Shown here in pieces: positions 5,595-5,615 of a stretch of DNA of 5,615 nucleotides; within the stretch, counting starts at the first letter, position 1; each line of letters begins with the position of its first letter. A program made the position numbers and the translations under genes. Below the pieces are notes generated by a model. It had not been told where the DNA came from. It worked only from the letters and a program-made list of their open reading frames with translations, and made no database searches. Source of the stretch: Kiritimatiellia bacterium (lineage in GTDB: Bacteria > Verrucomicrobiota > Kiritimatiellia > UBA8416); the NCBI GenBank assembly GCA_007126175.1, contig SLBU01000179.1, positions 1-5,615 of the forward strand, read 5' to 3'.

Positions 5595-5615
5595 ATGGAG
5601 AATCTGCTGCGGCCC
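5595..5615 (+). CDS. possible start of a further operon gene (partial)
   Basis: An ATG at 5595 opens a frame reading MENLLRP to the window edge, four bases after the glycosylase stop. A weak CAGG (5583-5586) sits 8 bases upstream. Tight spacing favours a real gene of the same operon. Seven residues cannot identify it. An LRP near the N-terminus is also seen in RuvB/RarA-type AAA+ recombination proteins, but that is only a hint and no function is assigned. Confidence 0.4.

Overview
The window reads as an ordinary bacterial chromosome segment of about 55% GC by eye. It holds six genes supported over essentially their full length, one serine tRNA and the first codons of a possible seventh gene. 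The wording of the TadA protein (the stretch around residues 50-82, and the ALGDWRL motif), a cytoplasmic-type GH29 fucosidase and a short-form Psd/PssA pair suggest the Planctomycetota-Verrucomicrobiota-Chlamydiota group, perhaps Verrucomicrobiota, Kiritimatiellota or Lentisphaerota. That placement is memory-based inference with low to moderate confidence.

Layout. Bases 45-560 on the minus strand encode tadA, the tRNA adenosine-to-inosine (wobble) deaminase. Bases 561-817 are a divergent intergenic region with putative promoters for both flanking genes and a near-perfect 32-bp palindrome. Bases 818-2107 on the plus strand encode a GH29 alpha-L-fucosidase without a signal peptide. A plausible sigma70-type promoter precedes tRNA-Ser(GCU) at 2243-2335, which has an encoded CCA end. 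Bases 2563-2985 encode a small protein with a predicted coiled coil and a C-terminal XRE-like helix-turn-helix.

From 3110 to the right edge lies a tight plus-strand operon: psd (phosphatidylserine decarboxylase), pssA (CDP-diacylglycerol-serine O-phosphatidyltransferase) and a family-4 Fe-S uracil-DNA glycosylase. An ATG at 5595 may open one more gene. The intergenic gaps within the operon are 1, 2 and 4 bases.

How the genes work together. PssA makes phosphatidylserine from CDP-diacylglycerol and serine, and Psd decarboxylates it to phosphatidylethanolamine, so these two are consecutive membrane-lipid steps. The uracil-DNA glycosylase is a DNA-repair enzyme that appears to be only transcriptionally and translationally coupled to them. 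TadA and the tRNA both belong to translation, but they sit apart and on opposite strands. The fucosidase and the HTH protein look like independent single-gene units.

No novel multi-gene system is evident. The points most worth a second look are the palindrome whose loop holds the predicted fucosidase -10 box, the poly-arginine tail of PssA that uses all six arginine codons and whose DNA also carries the ribosome binding site of the next gene, and the long low-complexity N-terminal extension of the uracil-DNA glycosylase.
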